Below are positions 42,882 to 51,008 of a stretch of 64,000 nucleotides of DNA, one piece after another (within the stretch, counting starts at the first letter, position 1; every line of letters starts with the position of its first letter). Source of the DNA: UBA2428 sp002343545 (GTDB lineage Bacteria; Bdellovibrionota; UBA2428); the NCBI GenBank assembly GCA_937952285.1, contig CALFZE010000104.1, forward strand, positions 1 through 64,000, in the 5' to 3' direction. Position numbers and translations under genes: made by a program. The notes beneath the pieces are model-generated. The model was not told the origin of the DNA, did not search any database, and saw only the letters and a program-made list of their open reading frames with translations.

Positions 42882-44224
42882 CGGCTCGCCGGAAGGTCCG
42901 CGCCCAAGTCCCGCAGGATTCCTTCCGCCACGCGACGGCCGCAGTTGCCATCGAAACGGTAAAGAAACTCTTCGACCGCCCCGTCGTTGCCGACGCGAGT
43001 CTTCGGAAGCGAAGCGTCCGCGAAGGCCCGCAAGAAGGCTTCCATCCCGCTGGGTTCGCGCGCGATTTCGTAGAGTTTCACGACGTCGCCTTCTTCGTTG
43101 AGGCGCGGACCACGCGGATTTTCGAGATATAAAACCGGCCGGCCCATCGGCAGAAACTCGAAGAGCAGCGACGAACAGTCGCTCATGAGGGCATCGATTC
43201 GCGTCAACAAATCGAAATACTCGGGCTCCGTGTGGAGCGTGAAGTGAGAAAACTCGCGGTCGGCGGCTTCGAGTCTTTCCCATTGTTCCGCCCGTCCCAG
43301 CTCGGCGAGCCGGCCCTTGAGGTACGGATGGGGCCTCACCACGAAATCCACTTCGCGATGCGTCCGCGTGAAAGAGAGGAAGGTCTCCAGGAAAACCGAA
43401 AACGTGCTCCACCCCGTCCCGTCAGCCAGTTCGTCGAAGTGCGGGGTCCAGAGAATGCGGCGGCGATCACCCGCCGGGCGAGTCGCCGCAGCTTGCGCCC
43501 GCCAAAGAAGATCGGACTTAGGATGCCCCGTGACGCGAACGTTCTCGCCCCGGCTTCTCGAGCTGTAGCGACGGTACATTCCCGCGAAGCGCTCCGACCG
43601 AGCGAAAACCCTCCACGCGTTGTTATGCAGAAAGGCGTCGAACTGGTTGCGATGCCAAGCGCCGATCTCGAAGCCATAGGGCACATAGGCCAGCCGCGCG
43701 ATCCGCATGAGCGAAGCGGAACGAAGCGAGGGCGGCAGGATCTCATCGAACGGCGTCGGCAGAAAAACGACGTCCGGCTCGAAGGAGCTCACGTCGAAGT
43801 CTTCCGCTTCGATGCGAACGCCCCGAGCTGTCCATTCGGACTCAAAGCCTTCCGCCAAGGCACAGGCCTTCACGAAGAGAACTCGCGTCTTTGCCTCCAA
43901 CAACGCTTCGACGACCGTTCGAACGCTCAAAAAGTGAAGCTCCGAACGCAAGATAACCACGATGTTGGCGGGCAGCCCGGCTTTGCGAAAAAGACAAAGT
44001 GCCTGGATCCTTCGCTCCCTCGCGAGAAAGTCCAGGATCGGTCCCGTGAAACCGCTTTTGGTAGGAGGCCTCGACGTCCACGCACGGGTTTGTGTTTGGT
44101 AAACACCCCAAGGATCCTTGCCCCAGCGAATGGCCGCGCGAAGCCGCGCTTGCCCCCAAACGTAGCGAAGCGCGACCTCAACGAGTTCCGCGACGTCGTG
44201 CCAGAACCCGCGCACCTCAGCCAC
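42878..44224 (-). CDS. CDP-glycerol glycerophosphotransferase-like (TagB/TagF-like) protein
   Basis: The C-terminal half has the GT-B pattern of TagB/TagF-like polyol-phosphate transferases: VRVTGHPKSDLLWR, ILWTPHFDELADGTGWSTF, VDFVVRPHPYLKGRL and LMSDCSSLLFEFLPMGRPVLYL. The His in the WTPH and RPHP motifs fits the catalytic pair. The N-terminal half is less similar. Several starts are possible; I take GTG 44222-44224, overlapping the cytidylyltransferase stop, with GTG 44213-44215 as alternative. In one unit with a nucleotidyltransferase and a HAD phosphatase, it may attach a phospho-alditol or phosphocholine-like group to the glycan. Confidence 0.7.
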   Translation of the reverse strand: MAEVRGFWHDVAELVEVALRYVWGQARLRAAIRWGKDPWGVYQTQTRAWTSRPPTKSGFTGPILDFLARERRIQALCLFRKAGLPANIVVILRSELHFLSVRTVVEALLEAKTRVLFVKACALAEGFESEWTARGVRIEAEDFDVSSFEPDVVFLPTPFDEILPPSLRSASLMRIARLAYVPYGFEIGAWHRNQFDAFLHNNAWRVFARSERFAGMYRRYSSRSRGENVRVTGHPKSDLLWRAQAAATRPAGDRRRILWTPHFDELADGTGWSTFSVFLETFLSFTRTHREVDFVVRPHPYLKGRLAELGRAEQWERLEAADREFSHFTLHTEPEYFDLLTRIDALMSDCSSLLFEFLPMGRPVLYLENPRGPRLNEEGDVVKLYEIAREPSGMEAFLRAFADASLPKTRVGNDGAVEEFLYRFDGNCGRRVAEGILRDLGADLPASR

Positions 44225-44873
44225 CGCCCGCCGGTTTGAAATGCTGCAAAGCCAGATTGAGATCTTCCGGGGTGTCGATCTCGAAGCAATGCACGCGGGC
44301 CGCCTTGAGCGGCAAGTAGCGCTCAAGATTCTTGAATACGTAGCCGACCTCGGGACGGATCTCGATGCCGGCGATCACGGCGATGCCGGTCCATTCGTAA
44401 GCGGTCTTGGGTGAGCGTCGAAAATCGCGGATGACTCCCGTGGCCGGGTCGAAATCCACGTATACGGCGTCTTCCGTCTTGCTCTCGGTAATTCCGATCA
44501 AGGTTTCGCGCGGGTTCGCCTTCGCCATGAAACGCTTGAACTCATCTTCTTCGATGAGGATATCGCCGTCGAGCGTCAAGTATCCTTCGGAAAACCCGCG
44601 GGCGCCCAGGTTGAGACTGTGGCTGTTCGAAGTCGTGCGGTAATCCGGATTCCGAACGAAGACGACGTCTTTGCGGATGCGCTTCACGCACTTCATAACT
44701 TCTTCTTCCATGAAGCCCACGACGATGTGGATGTTCTCGAAGTCCCGGAGCAGATCGAGCTGGTACTCGATCAGTCGGCGACCACCGATCTCGACGAGAC
44801 ACTTGGGCATGTTCAGCTCGAGGCGGCTTCCCAGGCCCGCCGCGCAGATCACAACGTTTTTAACAGTCGACAT
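44217..44873 (-). CDS. Nucleotidyltransferase of the LicC/sugar-phosphate type
   Basis: A GT-A-like NTP transferase. The nucleotide loop is VVICAAGLGSRLELNMPKCLVEI at the N-terminus, with the LDGDILIEED metal site near residue 102 and the end EIDTPEDLNLA typical of the family. Length 218 aa fits LicC (choline-phosphate cytidylyltransferase) and related alditol-phosphate enzymes. Its stop overlaps the TagF-like gene, and its start overlaps the HAD gene by 25 bases. Together these suggest synthesis and transfer of a CDP-activated phospho-group. The substrate is not fixed by sequence alone. Confidence 0.75.
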   Translation of the reverse strand: MSTVKNVVICAAGLGSRLELNMPKCLVEIGGRRLIEYQLDLLRDFENIHIVVGFMEEEVMKCVKRIRKDVVFVRNPDYRTTSNSHSLNLGARGFSEGYLTLDGDILIEEDEFKRFMAKANPRETLIGITESKTEDAVYVDFDPATGVIRDFRRSPKTAYEWTGIAVIAGIEIRPEVGYVFKNLERYLPLKAARVHCFEIDTPEDLNLALQHFKPAGGG

Positions 44874-45451
44874 AGCGAGGCCTCATGGAAAACGACGTAG
44901 TCCGAAAGTTGGACGAGGGTCTGAATCGGCTCGTGGGTGGCTCCGAAGGCGACGCGTAGGTGCGCGTGCTCGAACATCGGCACGTCGCCCATTCCGTCGC
45001 CGATCGCTACGAGGCGATCATATTCGGAGCGGATCGATTGGATGGCCTGACCCTTATCAAGGACCGTCGTGACGGACTTGAGCCGATCGTTCTCGACCTC
45101 GGCTTCGGAGGTGAACACGCGGCAATCGAGTTTGCGCAGGAGCGGATCCACCCAAGCGCCTATGTTGCCCGTGATAACGAAGCAATCTTTGCGGTGCTCT
45201 TGGATAAAGGCGACGACATCATCGTAGAGACGAACTTGCTCGTGGATGATCTCCTGGACACGAGAGACCGGTATCTCCGCAAGCAAACGACAACGGAGCA
45301 GGAAGGATTTCCGAAAGGGGATCAGTCCTTTGATCGTGGCCTCCGTGAGCGCGCCAATTTCCTCGAAAAGTCCGATTTCACGCGCCAGCACCGGAAGGAT
45401 CTCGTCCCGCGTGATCGTGCCGTCCAGGTCAAAGCAATAGGCCGTTTTCAC
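44849..45451 (-). CDS. HAD-superfamily phosphatase (SerB-like)
   Basis: A phosphatase of about 200 aa. The HAD nucleophile motif CFDLDGTITRDE is at the N-terminus, ITGNIGAWVDPLL carries the Thr motif, and AIGDGMGDVPMFEHA carries the acidic motif; the small helical cap after motif 1 is like phosphoserine phosphatase (IB type). It lies one base from the methyltransferase stop upstream and overlaps the nucleotidyltransferase by 25 bases. The substrate may be an intermediate of the phospho-decoration proposed for the next two genes. Confidence 0.8.
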   Translation of the reverse strand: MKTAYCFDLDGTITRDEILPVLAREIGLFEEIGALTEATIKGLIPFRKSFLLRCRLLAEIPVSRVQEIIHEQVRLYDDVVAFIQEHRKDCFVITGNIGAWVDPLLRKLDCRVFTSEAEVENDRLKSVTTVLDKGQAIQSIRSEYDRLVAIGDGMGDVPMFEHAHLRVAFGATHEPIQTLVQLSDYVVFHEASLCRLLKTL

Positions 45452-46198
45452 CTATTCTCTCTCCAAGACGAAGAAGAACTGCGTCGTTTCCTTGCGATTC
45501 GCGAGTTCGGGCGGGAACAGTCGATCTTTCTTCGTCCAACGGAAGCCGTCCGCGACGAAGACCTTTTCGAAAGCCTCAACGAGTTCCGTTTCCGATCGGT
45601 AAATGGCACTGTAATTCTGCTTCATCTCCTCGGACCAGATGGAGTCCAAGGTCAGGCGTCCCTCGAGCCCGATGGGCTCGCGGAAAATGATGCGGGACTT
45701 GGGCGCGCAGCAAGCCTTCACATTCTCGAGAACCTCAAGGAGGTCCCGGTCGTTGATATAAATCAGCACGCCCGCCACGATCACGAGATCGAAGCCGCCA
45801 CCACCGGGGATATTCTCCGGTCGGCAGTCCTGCGCCCGCAAAACCTGGAAGCCGAAATTCGTTTCCCCCTGGAGCCGATTCCGGGCGATCTCGATCAATT
45901 TCGTACTGAGATCCACCCCGTGGTAGCGCGCCGCCTGTCCCTTGAAAGCATCCGCCCAGCGACCGATGCCGCAACCGACATCCAAAACTCGGGGTGTCGC
46001 TTCGAGTATGAGGTAAGGGGCCAGGACCTGTTTTTCGTGGGCATCTCGACGCTCGGTAAGCTCGGGGTTCGAGTCTTGATAAAGAACCGAAACGAGCGGG
46101 TGCCGTTCGTCAAACTTCTCACCCCGCTCCTCGAAAAAACGAGCAACTTCGCTATCGTCAATTTTGACCGGACGACCCAGGACTCGTTTAGGATCCAT
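45452..46198 (-). CDS. SAM-dependent methyltransferase
   Basis: A class I methyltransferase with SAM-binding VLDVGCGIGRWADAF near residue 70 and YHGVDLSTKLIEIA, then FDLVIVAGVLIYI. I chose ATG 46196-46198 because AAGGA lies just before it and gives 248 aa; longer frames upstream have no ribosome site. It is the first gene of the unit with the HAD, nucleotidyltransferase and TagF-like genes. Typical size for small O- or N-methyltransferases of polysaccharide loci. Target unknown. Confidence 0.72.
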   Translation of the reverse strand: MDPKRVLGRPVKIDDSEVARFFEERGEKFDERHPLVSVLYQDSNPELTERRDAHEKQVLAPYLILEATPRVLDVGCGIGRWADAFKGQAARYHGVDLSTKLIEIARNRLQGETNFGFQVLRAQDCRPENIPGGGGFDLVIVAGVLIYINDRDLLEVLENVKACCAPKSRIIFREPIGLEGRLTLDSIWSEEMKQNYSAIYRSETELVEAFEKVFVADGFRWTKKDRLFPPELANRKETTQFFFVLERE

Positions 46199-46349
46199 GC
46201 TTCCTTCATAGCCCAAGCCGCTTCGTCTCCAAAACGTCGCGAAGCCGCCAGCGCCACGCGGAATCGAATCATGACTCATTGCATTAACCAAGGCCTCGAA
46301 AGAAGCGTCATTAGATTTCTCGCAGCGCAAAGTGTAAGTTCCCGTAGCT
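46199..46349. other. Divergent intergenic region, no gene seen
   Basis: About 150 bases between two divergent genes. It must carry promoters for both the methyltransferase unit and the SDR cassette. I see no convincing -35/-10 pair or hairpin and no reading frame with a ribosome site. Confidence 0.5.
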
Positions 46350-47297
46350 ATGAAGAACGTCCTTATCGTCGGCGGTGCCGGCTACGTCGGTGGAGCTATC
46401 ACGGATCTCGTTCAAGCGGATCCCCGTTTCAAAGTCCGCGTTTACGACAGCATCGTTTACGAAGACTCCTTCCGTAAGCCCGTCGATTTCGTTTACGGTG
46501 ACGTTCGCGATACCGCGAAGCTCTTGCCCCAACTCAAGTGGGCCGATTGCGTCGTCTGGCTCGCCGCCCTCGTCGGCGACGGCGCTTGCGCCGTGGATCC
46601 CGAACTCACGAAGGCCATCAACCAAGACTCCGTGAAGTGGCTCTCCGAGAACTTCAAGGGCCGCATCATCTTCATGTCGACCTGCTCGGTCTACGGCGCC
46701 CAAGACGCCGAGCTCGACGAATCGTCGCCGGCCACGCCGCTTTCGATCTACGCCTCGACGAAGCTCTCCGCCGAGACCTACTTGAAGGACTCGAACGCGA
46801 TCATCTTCCGCCTCGGCACGCTCTTCGGCGTGGGCGACCTCTTTTCGCGCATCCGTCTCGACCTCGTCGTGAACATCCTCACCGTGCGCGCGGCCACCAC
46901 CAAGAAGATCAGCGTCTTCGGCGGCAACCAGTTCCGCCCGCTCCTGCACGTGAAAGACGTCGCGCGCGCCGTCGTCATGAACCTGGAGACCTCGCACCGC
47001 GGGATCTACAACCTGCACCGCCAGAACGTGCGCATCGTCGACCTCGCGTACCAGATCCGCAACCACTTCCCGGATTGCGAGATGGAAACGACGGACCTCC
47101 CCTTCCAAGATACGCGGAACTACCGCGTCTCCTCGAAGAAAGCCTTCGAGACCTTCGGTTTCCAAGCCATCCACTCGATCGACGACGGCATCGAGGAAGT
47201 CAAAAACCTCCTCGAAACCGGTCGCATTAAAGATCTCAACCACGACCGTTACTCGAACCAGCGCTTTATCGAGAAGCTGCTGAGGCCCGCGAAGTGA
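46350..47297 (+). CDS. NAD-dependent nucleotide-sugar epimerase/dehydratase (extended SDR)
   Basis: An extended short-chain dehydrogenase acting on a nucleotide sugar. The NAD motif GGAGYVG is at residues 8-14, the catalytic Ser lies in STCSVYG (110-116) and Y134xxxK138 is in YASTK. The end contains FRPLLHVKDVARAVVMNLE, typical of the GalE/WbpP-like group. It starts the four-gene plus-strand cassette and its stop overlaps the next start (GTGA). Likely reaction: 4-oxidation, epimerisation or dehydration of a UDP- or dTDP-sugar; the exact one is not settled. Confidence 0.82.
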   Translation: MKNVLIVGGAGYVGGAITDLVQADPRFKVRVYDSIVYEDSFRKPVDFVYGDVRDTAKLLPQLKWADCVVWLAALVGDGACAVDPELTKAINQDSVKWLSENFKGRIIFMSTCSVYGAQDAELDESSPATPLSIYASTKLSAETYLKDSNAIIFRLGTLFGVGDLFSRIRLDLVVNILTVRAATTKKISVFGGNQFRPLLHVKDVARAVVMNLETSHRGIYNLHRQNVRIVDLAYQIRNHFPDCEMETTDLPFQDTRNYRVSSKKAFETFGFQAIHSIDDGIEEVKNLLETGRIKDLNHDRYSNQRFIEKLLRPAK

Positions 47298-47743
47298 GCC
47301 TGCCCACGCAAGCCACGCTTCTGAAGGGCGGCGTCGCCGCCGACGACCGCGGCTCGCTGCGCTTCGTGAACGACTTCGGCTTTGCCGGGGTCAAGCGTTT
47401 CTACGTCATCGAAAACCACCGCGTCGGCTACGTCCGCGCCTGGCACGGCCACAAGAAAGAAGGCAAATACTTCTTCGCGGCCAAGGGCAGCTTCGTCATC
47501 GCCGGCGTGAAAGTCGACGACTGGGAAAAGCCCTCCAAAGACCTGCCCGTTGAGCGATTCGTCCTCTCGGACGAAAGCCCCTCGATCCTCTACTTGCCCC
47601 CCGGATACTCGAACGGTCTCATGGCGCTGACCGAAGGCGCGAGACTCATGGTCTTCTCGACTTCTTCCCTCGACGAGAGCAAGGGCGACGACTACCGCCT
47701 GCCCGCCCGTTACTGGGATTGCTGGTCCGTCGAAGAACGCTAG
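47294..47743 (+). CDS. Cupin-fold sugar epimerase-like protein (RmlC-related)
   Basis: A 149 aa RmlC-like cupin. The segment YVRAWHGHKKEGKYFFAAKG supplies the His pair of the RmlC active site, preceded by DDRGSLRFVND, and LYLPPGYSNGLMALTEGARL is the conserved second barrel strand. It is shorter than RmlC (about 180), resembling the cupin domain that is fused to the C-terminus of WbjC/FnlB-type reductases. Start GTG 47294 overlaps the SDR stop. It may epimerise C3/C5 of the sugar made by the SDR or bind it for the reductase encoded next. Confidence 0.75.
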   Translation: MSLPTQATLLKGGVAADDRGSLRFVNDFGFAGVKRFYVIENHRVGYVRAWHGHKKEGKYFFAAKGSFVIAGVKVDDWEKPSKDLPVERFVLSDESPSILYLPPGYSNGLMALTEGARLMVFSTSSLDESKGDDYRLPARYWDCWSVEER

Positions 47744-47758
47744 CGAAAGGAATTAGAA

Positions 47759-48574
47759 ATGGCGAAGTATGTAGTTTTCGGAGCCCGCGGCATGGCCGGC
47801 GTGGCCGCGCATCATTATTTCAAGAGCCGCGGACATAACGTCACGGCGGTTTCCCGCGCCGAGTTCGACATCGCCCGCGATCCGGCCGACAAGATCGGTA
47901 CGCTCGTGCGCGGGGCCGACGCCATCGTGAACTGCGCGGGCGTCATCAAGCCGATGATCGCCAAGCAATCCGTCGAGGACGTGCTCAAGGTCAACGCGAT
48001 CTTCCCGCGCAACCTCGCGAAGGTCGCGCGCCAAGAGAAGATCCCTTGCTTCCACCTGACGACGGACTGCGTTTGGACGGGCCGCACGGGCGCATACGAC
48101 GAAGACTCGACCTTCGACGCCGAAGATCTCTACGGCATCTCGAAGAACGCGGGCGACACGCCCGAGTGCATGACCCTGCGCACCTCGATCATCGGCGAAG
48201 AACGCGGCCAAGCCCGTTCGCTCATCGCCTGGGCCCAAAGCCAAAAGGGCAAAGAAGTGAACGGCTTCGTGAACCACCGCTGGAACGGGGTCACGACGCT
48301 CATGTTCGCCAAGGCCGTCGAGTCGATCCTTACGGAAGGCCTCTACCAACCCGGCATCTTCCATTTGCACTCGCCGGACACCGTGACGAAGGCCGAGATG
48401 CTGCGCATCTTCAGCCGCGTCTACGACCTGGGTCTTAAGGTTAACGAGACGAACGGGGCCGAGTTCTGCGATCGCAGCATGACGTCCAAGTTCCCGCTCG
48501 CTTCGAAGCTCGTGAAGCTCACGGTCGAAGAGCAAGTCCGCGAACTGCGCGACTTCTTCAAGACGATTCCCTGA
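47759..48574 (+). CDS. RmlD-like NAD(P)-dependent sugar-nucleotide reductase
   Basis: A 4-ketoreductase of the dTDP-4-dehydrorhamnose reductase family. The N-terminus YVVFGARGMAGVAAHHYF carries the nucleotide-binding GxxGxxG-like turn, VNCAGVIKP and STDCVWTG-like TTDCVWTG follow, and YGISKNAGD carries the YxxxK pair. Length 271 aa is typical. AAGGA lies 8 bases before ATG 47759. Third in the cassette, it should reduce the keto-sugar supplied by the SDR and cupin products, as FnlB does for FucNAc-type sugars. Confidence 0.82.
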   Translation: MAKYVVFGARGMAGVAAHHYFKSRGHNVTAVSRAEFDIARDPADKIGTLVRGADAIVNCAGVIKPMIAKQSVEDVLKVNAIFPRNLAKVARQEKIPCFHLTTDCVWTGRTGAYDEDSTFDAEDLYGISKNAGDTPECMTLRTSIIGEERGQARSLIAWAQSQKGKEVNGFVNHRWNGVTTLMFAKAVESILTEGLYQPGIFHLHSPDTVTKAEMLRIFSRVYDLGLKVNETNGAEFCDRSMTSKFPLASKLVKLTVEEQVRELRDFFKTIP

Positions 48575-48597
48575 TCCTGAACTCTAAGGAGCCTGAC

Positions 48598-49791
48598 GTG
48601 ACCGCCAAGAAGAAAATTGCCTTTGTGTTGGGCATCCGCCCCGATGTCATCCGCGCCGCCCTCATCCTGAAGCACCTCAAAAGCTACCCCGAGCTCGAGA
48701 CCGTCTTCATCTGGTCGGGGCAGCACTACTCGGATAACCTGAAGGGCGTCTTCTTCCGCGAGCTCGGCGTCGAAGCCGAATCGATCAACCTCGAGTGCGC
48801 CGGCGAGACCGACGCCGACATCGTGGCGTCGATGATCTCCAAGCTCTACGGCGCGCTCAAGCAGATCCAGCCTGAAGCCTGCGTCTTCTTGGGCGACACG
48901 AACACGACCACGGGCGCCGTGGCCTGCACCCAGCTCAACATCCCGATCGTGCACATCGAAGGCTGCATGCGCTCCTACGACTGGCGCATGCCCGAAGAGA
49001 AGTACCGCACGCTCATCGATCACCTGTCGGATATCATCTACGCTTACTTCGACGAATATAAGACCCAAGGCATTCGCGAAGGCATTTCGCCCGACAAGAT
49101 CGTCGTCGTGGGCAACCCGATCGTCGACATCTTGAATCACTTCTACTTCAGCCGTCTCGAGCACTTCGAGAAGCTCGCGAGCCCCGAATTCTTTTCGAGC
49201 CGTGGGCTCGAAAAGGGCCGTTACTACGTCATGACGAGCCACCGCCGCGAGAACGTCGAGAACCTCGACTCGCTCCGCGCGATCCTGACGCTCGCGGGTG
49301 CGGGCCAGTACCCCGTGTTCTTTCCGGCCAGCTACCGTACGCAGAAAGTCATCGCGCAGAACAACATCGAGGTCCCGAAGAACGTCCGCGTCGTCGACCC
49401 CATCGGCTACGAAGAGATTCTCGCGCTGCTCGTGCACTCGCGTGGATGCCTCACGGACTCGGGCACGGTCGTCGAGGAAACCTGCGTCTTGGGCGTCCCC
49501 TCGGTGCAGATGCGCCGCTCGACCGAGCGCCCGCAAGTTTACGACGTCGGCTCGAGCGTGAAGTTCGATCCCTCGGAGCCGGGCAAGTACCCGGCCGCGA
49601 CCGTCTTCAAGAAGCTCGATGGCCTCTTCGGCAAGAAGTGGACGCACACGCTCGGCGACGGCCAAACCTCGCAGCGCATCGCCGAAGACCTGCGCCGACG
49701 CGCGGCCGAAGGGCGTTTCCGCCAACACCGGCCGCAGGACTACCACTTCCCGATCGAGCGCTCGTACCGCGATGACGGTTTGCCGTCCTAA
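48598..49791 (+). CDS. UDP-N-acetylglucosamine 2-epimerase family protein (WecB/FnlC type)
   Basis: A GT-B-like 2-epimerase of 397 aa. Conserved blocks are FVLGIRPDVIRAALILKHL at the start, FLGDTNTTTGAVACTQLNIP, SHRRENVENLDSLRAI and LTDSGTVVEETCVLGVP. The usual HVEAGLRS motif reads HIEGCMRSYDWRMPEEKYR here, so this is a divergent branch rather than typical WecB. GGAG lies upstream of GTG 48598. As last gene of an SDR-cupin-reductase-epimerase cassette it is more like FnlC/WbjD (2-epimerisation of a 2-acetamido-2,6-dideoxyhexose) than a ManNAc-producing enzyme. Confidence 0.8.
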   Translation: MTAKKKIAFVLGIRPDVIRAALILKHLKSYPELETVFIWSGQHYSDNLKGVFFRELGVEAESINLECAGETDADIVASMISKLYGALKQIQPEACVFLGDTNTTTGAVACTQLNIPIVHIEGCMRSYDWRMPEEKYRTLIDHLSDIIYAYFDEYKTQGIREGISPDKIVVVGNPIVDILNHFYFSRLEHFEKLASPEFFSSRGLEKGRYYVMTSHRRENVENLDSLRAILTLAGAGQYPVFFPASYRTQKVIAQNNIEVPKNVRVVDPIGYEEILALLVHSRGCLTDSGTVVEETCVLGVPSVQMRRSTERPQVYDVGSSVKFDPSEPGKYPAATVFKKLDGLFGKKWTHTLGDGQTSQRIAEDLRRRAAEGRFRQHRPQDYHFPIERSYRDDGLPS

Positions 49792-49796
49792 ACGAG

Positions 49797-50993
49797 CTAA
49801 CGACCGCGGGGCGCTTTCACGAGCGCCTCTAGCTTGTCCATTTGCGCGTTGATCGAGAAGAACTTCTCGATGAAGGCGCGTCCCTTGCGCCCCAGATCGC
49901 CCAGGCGTGCGTCGTCGTTCGCGAGCGCGACCATGTCACGGCAGAACTGCTTGTCGTCGGCGATGTCGGAGTAAACGACGCCGCTTTCCTCGTTCGGGAA
50001 GAGACGCACGACGTCCGGAAGGGGCGAAGCCAAAAGCGGCTTCGAGCACGCGAGGTACTGCAGGATCTTGATCGGGATGATGTCGCGCGTGATGTCGTTC
50101 AGTTCGAAGGGCAAGAGCGTCAGGTCCGAACCCGCGATGTAGCGGGGGACGTCGTCGTAGGGTTTCGATCCGAGCGACGCGAAGGAATCCTGGATCCCCT
50201 TTTCCGTCCCCCAACGCTCGAGATCCGCGTTCAGATCGCCGGGCCCCACGACGAGAAGCTTGAGGCGGGGATTTTTGGCCACGATCGCCGGCCATTCGGC
50301 CACAATTTGGCGAAGTCCCGAAAAGGTGTAGGTCGTCCCCAAGAAGAGCAAAATCTTGGCATCGGCGGGCCACTTGGTCTGCGCCAGGATCCAATCCCGC
50401 TGCGCCGGGTTCTCGCGGAAGTACTCCGTGTCGACGCCGTGCTGGACGACGACGGCCTTGCGGGCCGCTTCCTCGCCCGCCATGTCGCGGATGTATCCGC
50501 GCATCTTCTCGTTCGTGAGACAGACCACGTCGCAGTTCCGGTAGATGTACTTTTCGCCCCAGTAGAGCGGCCAGCGAATCCAGGGGTCCTGACGGAGCTT
50601 GTGGTAGACGTCGAGGATCCGGTACACGACCGGCACCCCGTACTTTTTGGCCAAACGCACGGCCTCGGTCCCGTTGATCGCGACGGAATAGAGGAAAATC
50701 ACGTCGACGGCCTTGGCCCGCAGCAGCTCCTCGAGGCGGCGGCTGAAGTTCGCCCGTGCCGTCAGGTAGTTCACGAGAGGCATCTTTACGAAGGGCAGGC
50801 TTTCGAGCTCGACCGTGCCGATCCCCGTGCGGGAGATCTTCTCGCAGTAACCCTTGCCGTCCGAGCTGTCGTCGAAGTCGATGACCCGGACTTCGTGTCC
50901 CCGGGCGGCGAAGCGTTCGGCGAAATCCTGGTACTCGTAGACGACCTTGTGTTTGTAGCTAACTTCGTGCAAAACCAAGATTTTAAGGCCCAT
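49797..50993 (-). CDS. GT4 family glycosyltransferase
   Basis: A GT-B retaining glycosyltransferase, 398 aa. N-terminal KILVLHEVSYKHKVVYEYQD and ARGHEVRVIDFDD, a linker VVQHGVDTEYFRE, and the C-terminal LLFLGTTYTFSGLRQIV, YDDVPRYIAGSDLTLLPFELN and IPIKILQYLACSKPLLASPL blocks are typical of GT4 enzymes. Start ATG 50991-50993 is clear; the frame goes on upstream only as the mirror of the divergent GT2. Its start codon is 15 bases from the divergent GT2 start. The final gene pair of the cassette converges on it. Sugar unknown. Confidence 0.82.
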   Translation of the reverse strand: MGLKILVLHEVSYKHKVVYEYQDFAERFAARGHEVRVIDFDDSSDGKGYCEKISRTGIGTVELESLPFVKMPLVNYLTARANFSRRLEELLRAKAVDVIFLYSVAINGTEAVRLAKKYGVPVVYRILDVYHKLRQDPWIRWPLYWGEKYIYRNCDVVCLTNEKMRGYIRDMAGEEAARKAVVVQHGVDTEYFRENPAQRDWILAQTKWPADAKILLFLGTTYTFSGLRQIVAEWPAIVAKNPRLKLLVVGPGDLNADLERWGTEKGIQDSFASLGSKPYDDVPRYIAGSDLTLLPFELNDITRDIIPIKILQYLACSKPLLASPLPDVVRLFPNEESGVVYSDIADDKQFCRDMVALANDDARLGDLGRKGRAFIEKFFSINAQMDKLEALVKAPRGR

Positions 50994-51008
50994 GGGAGCG
51001 AAGCTATT

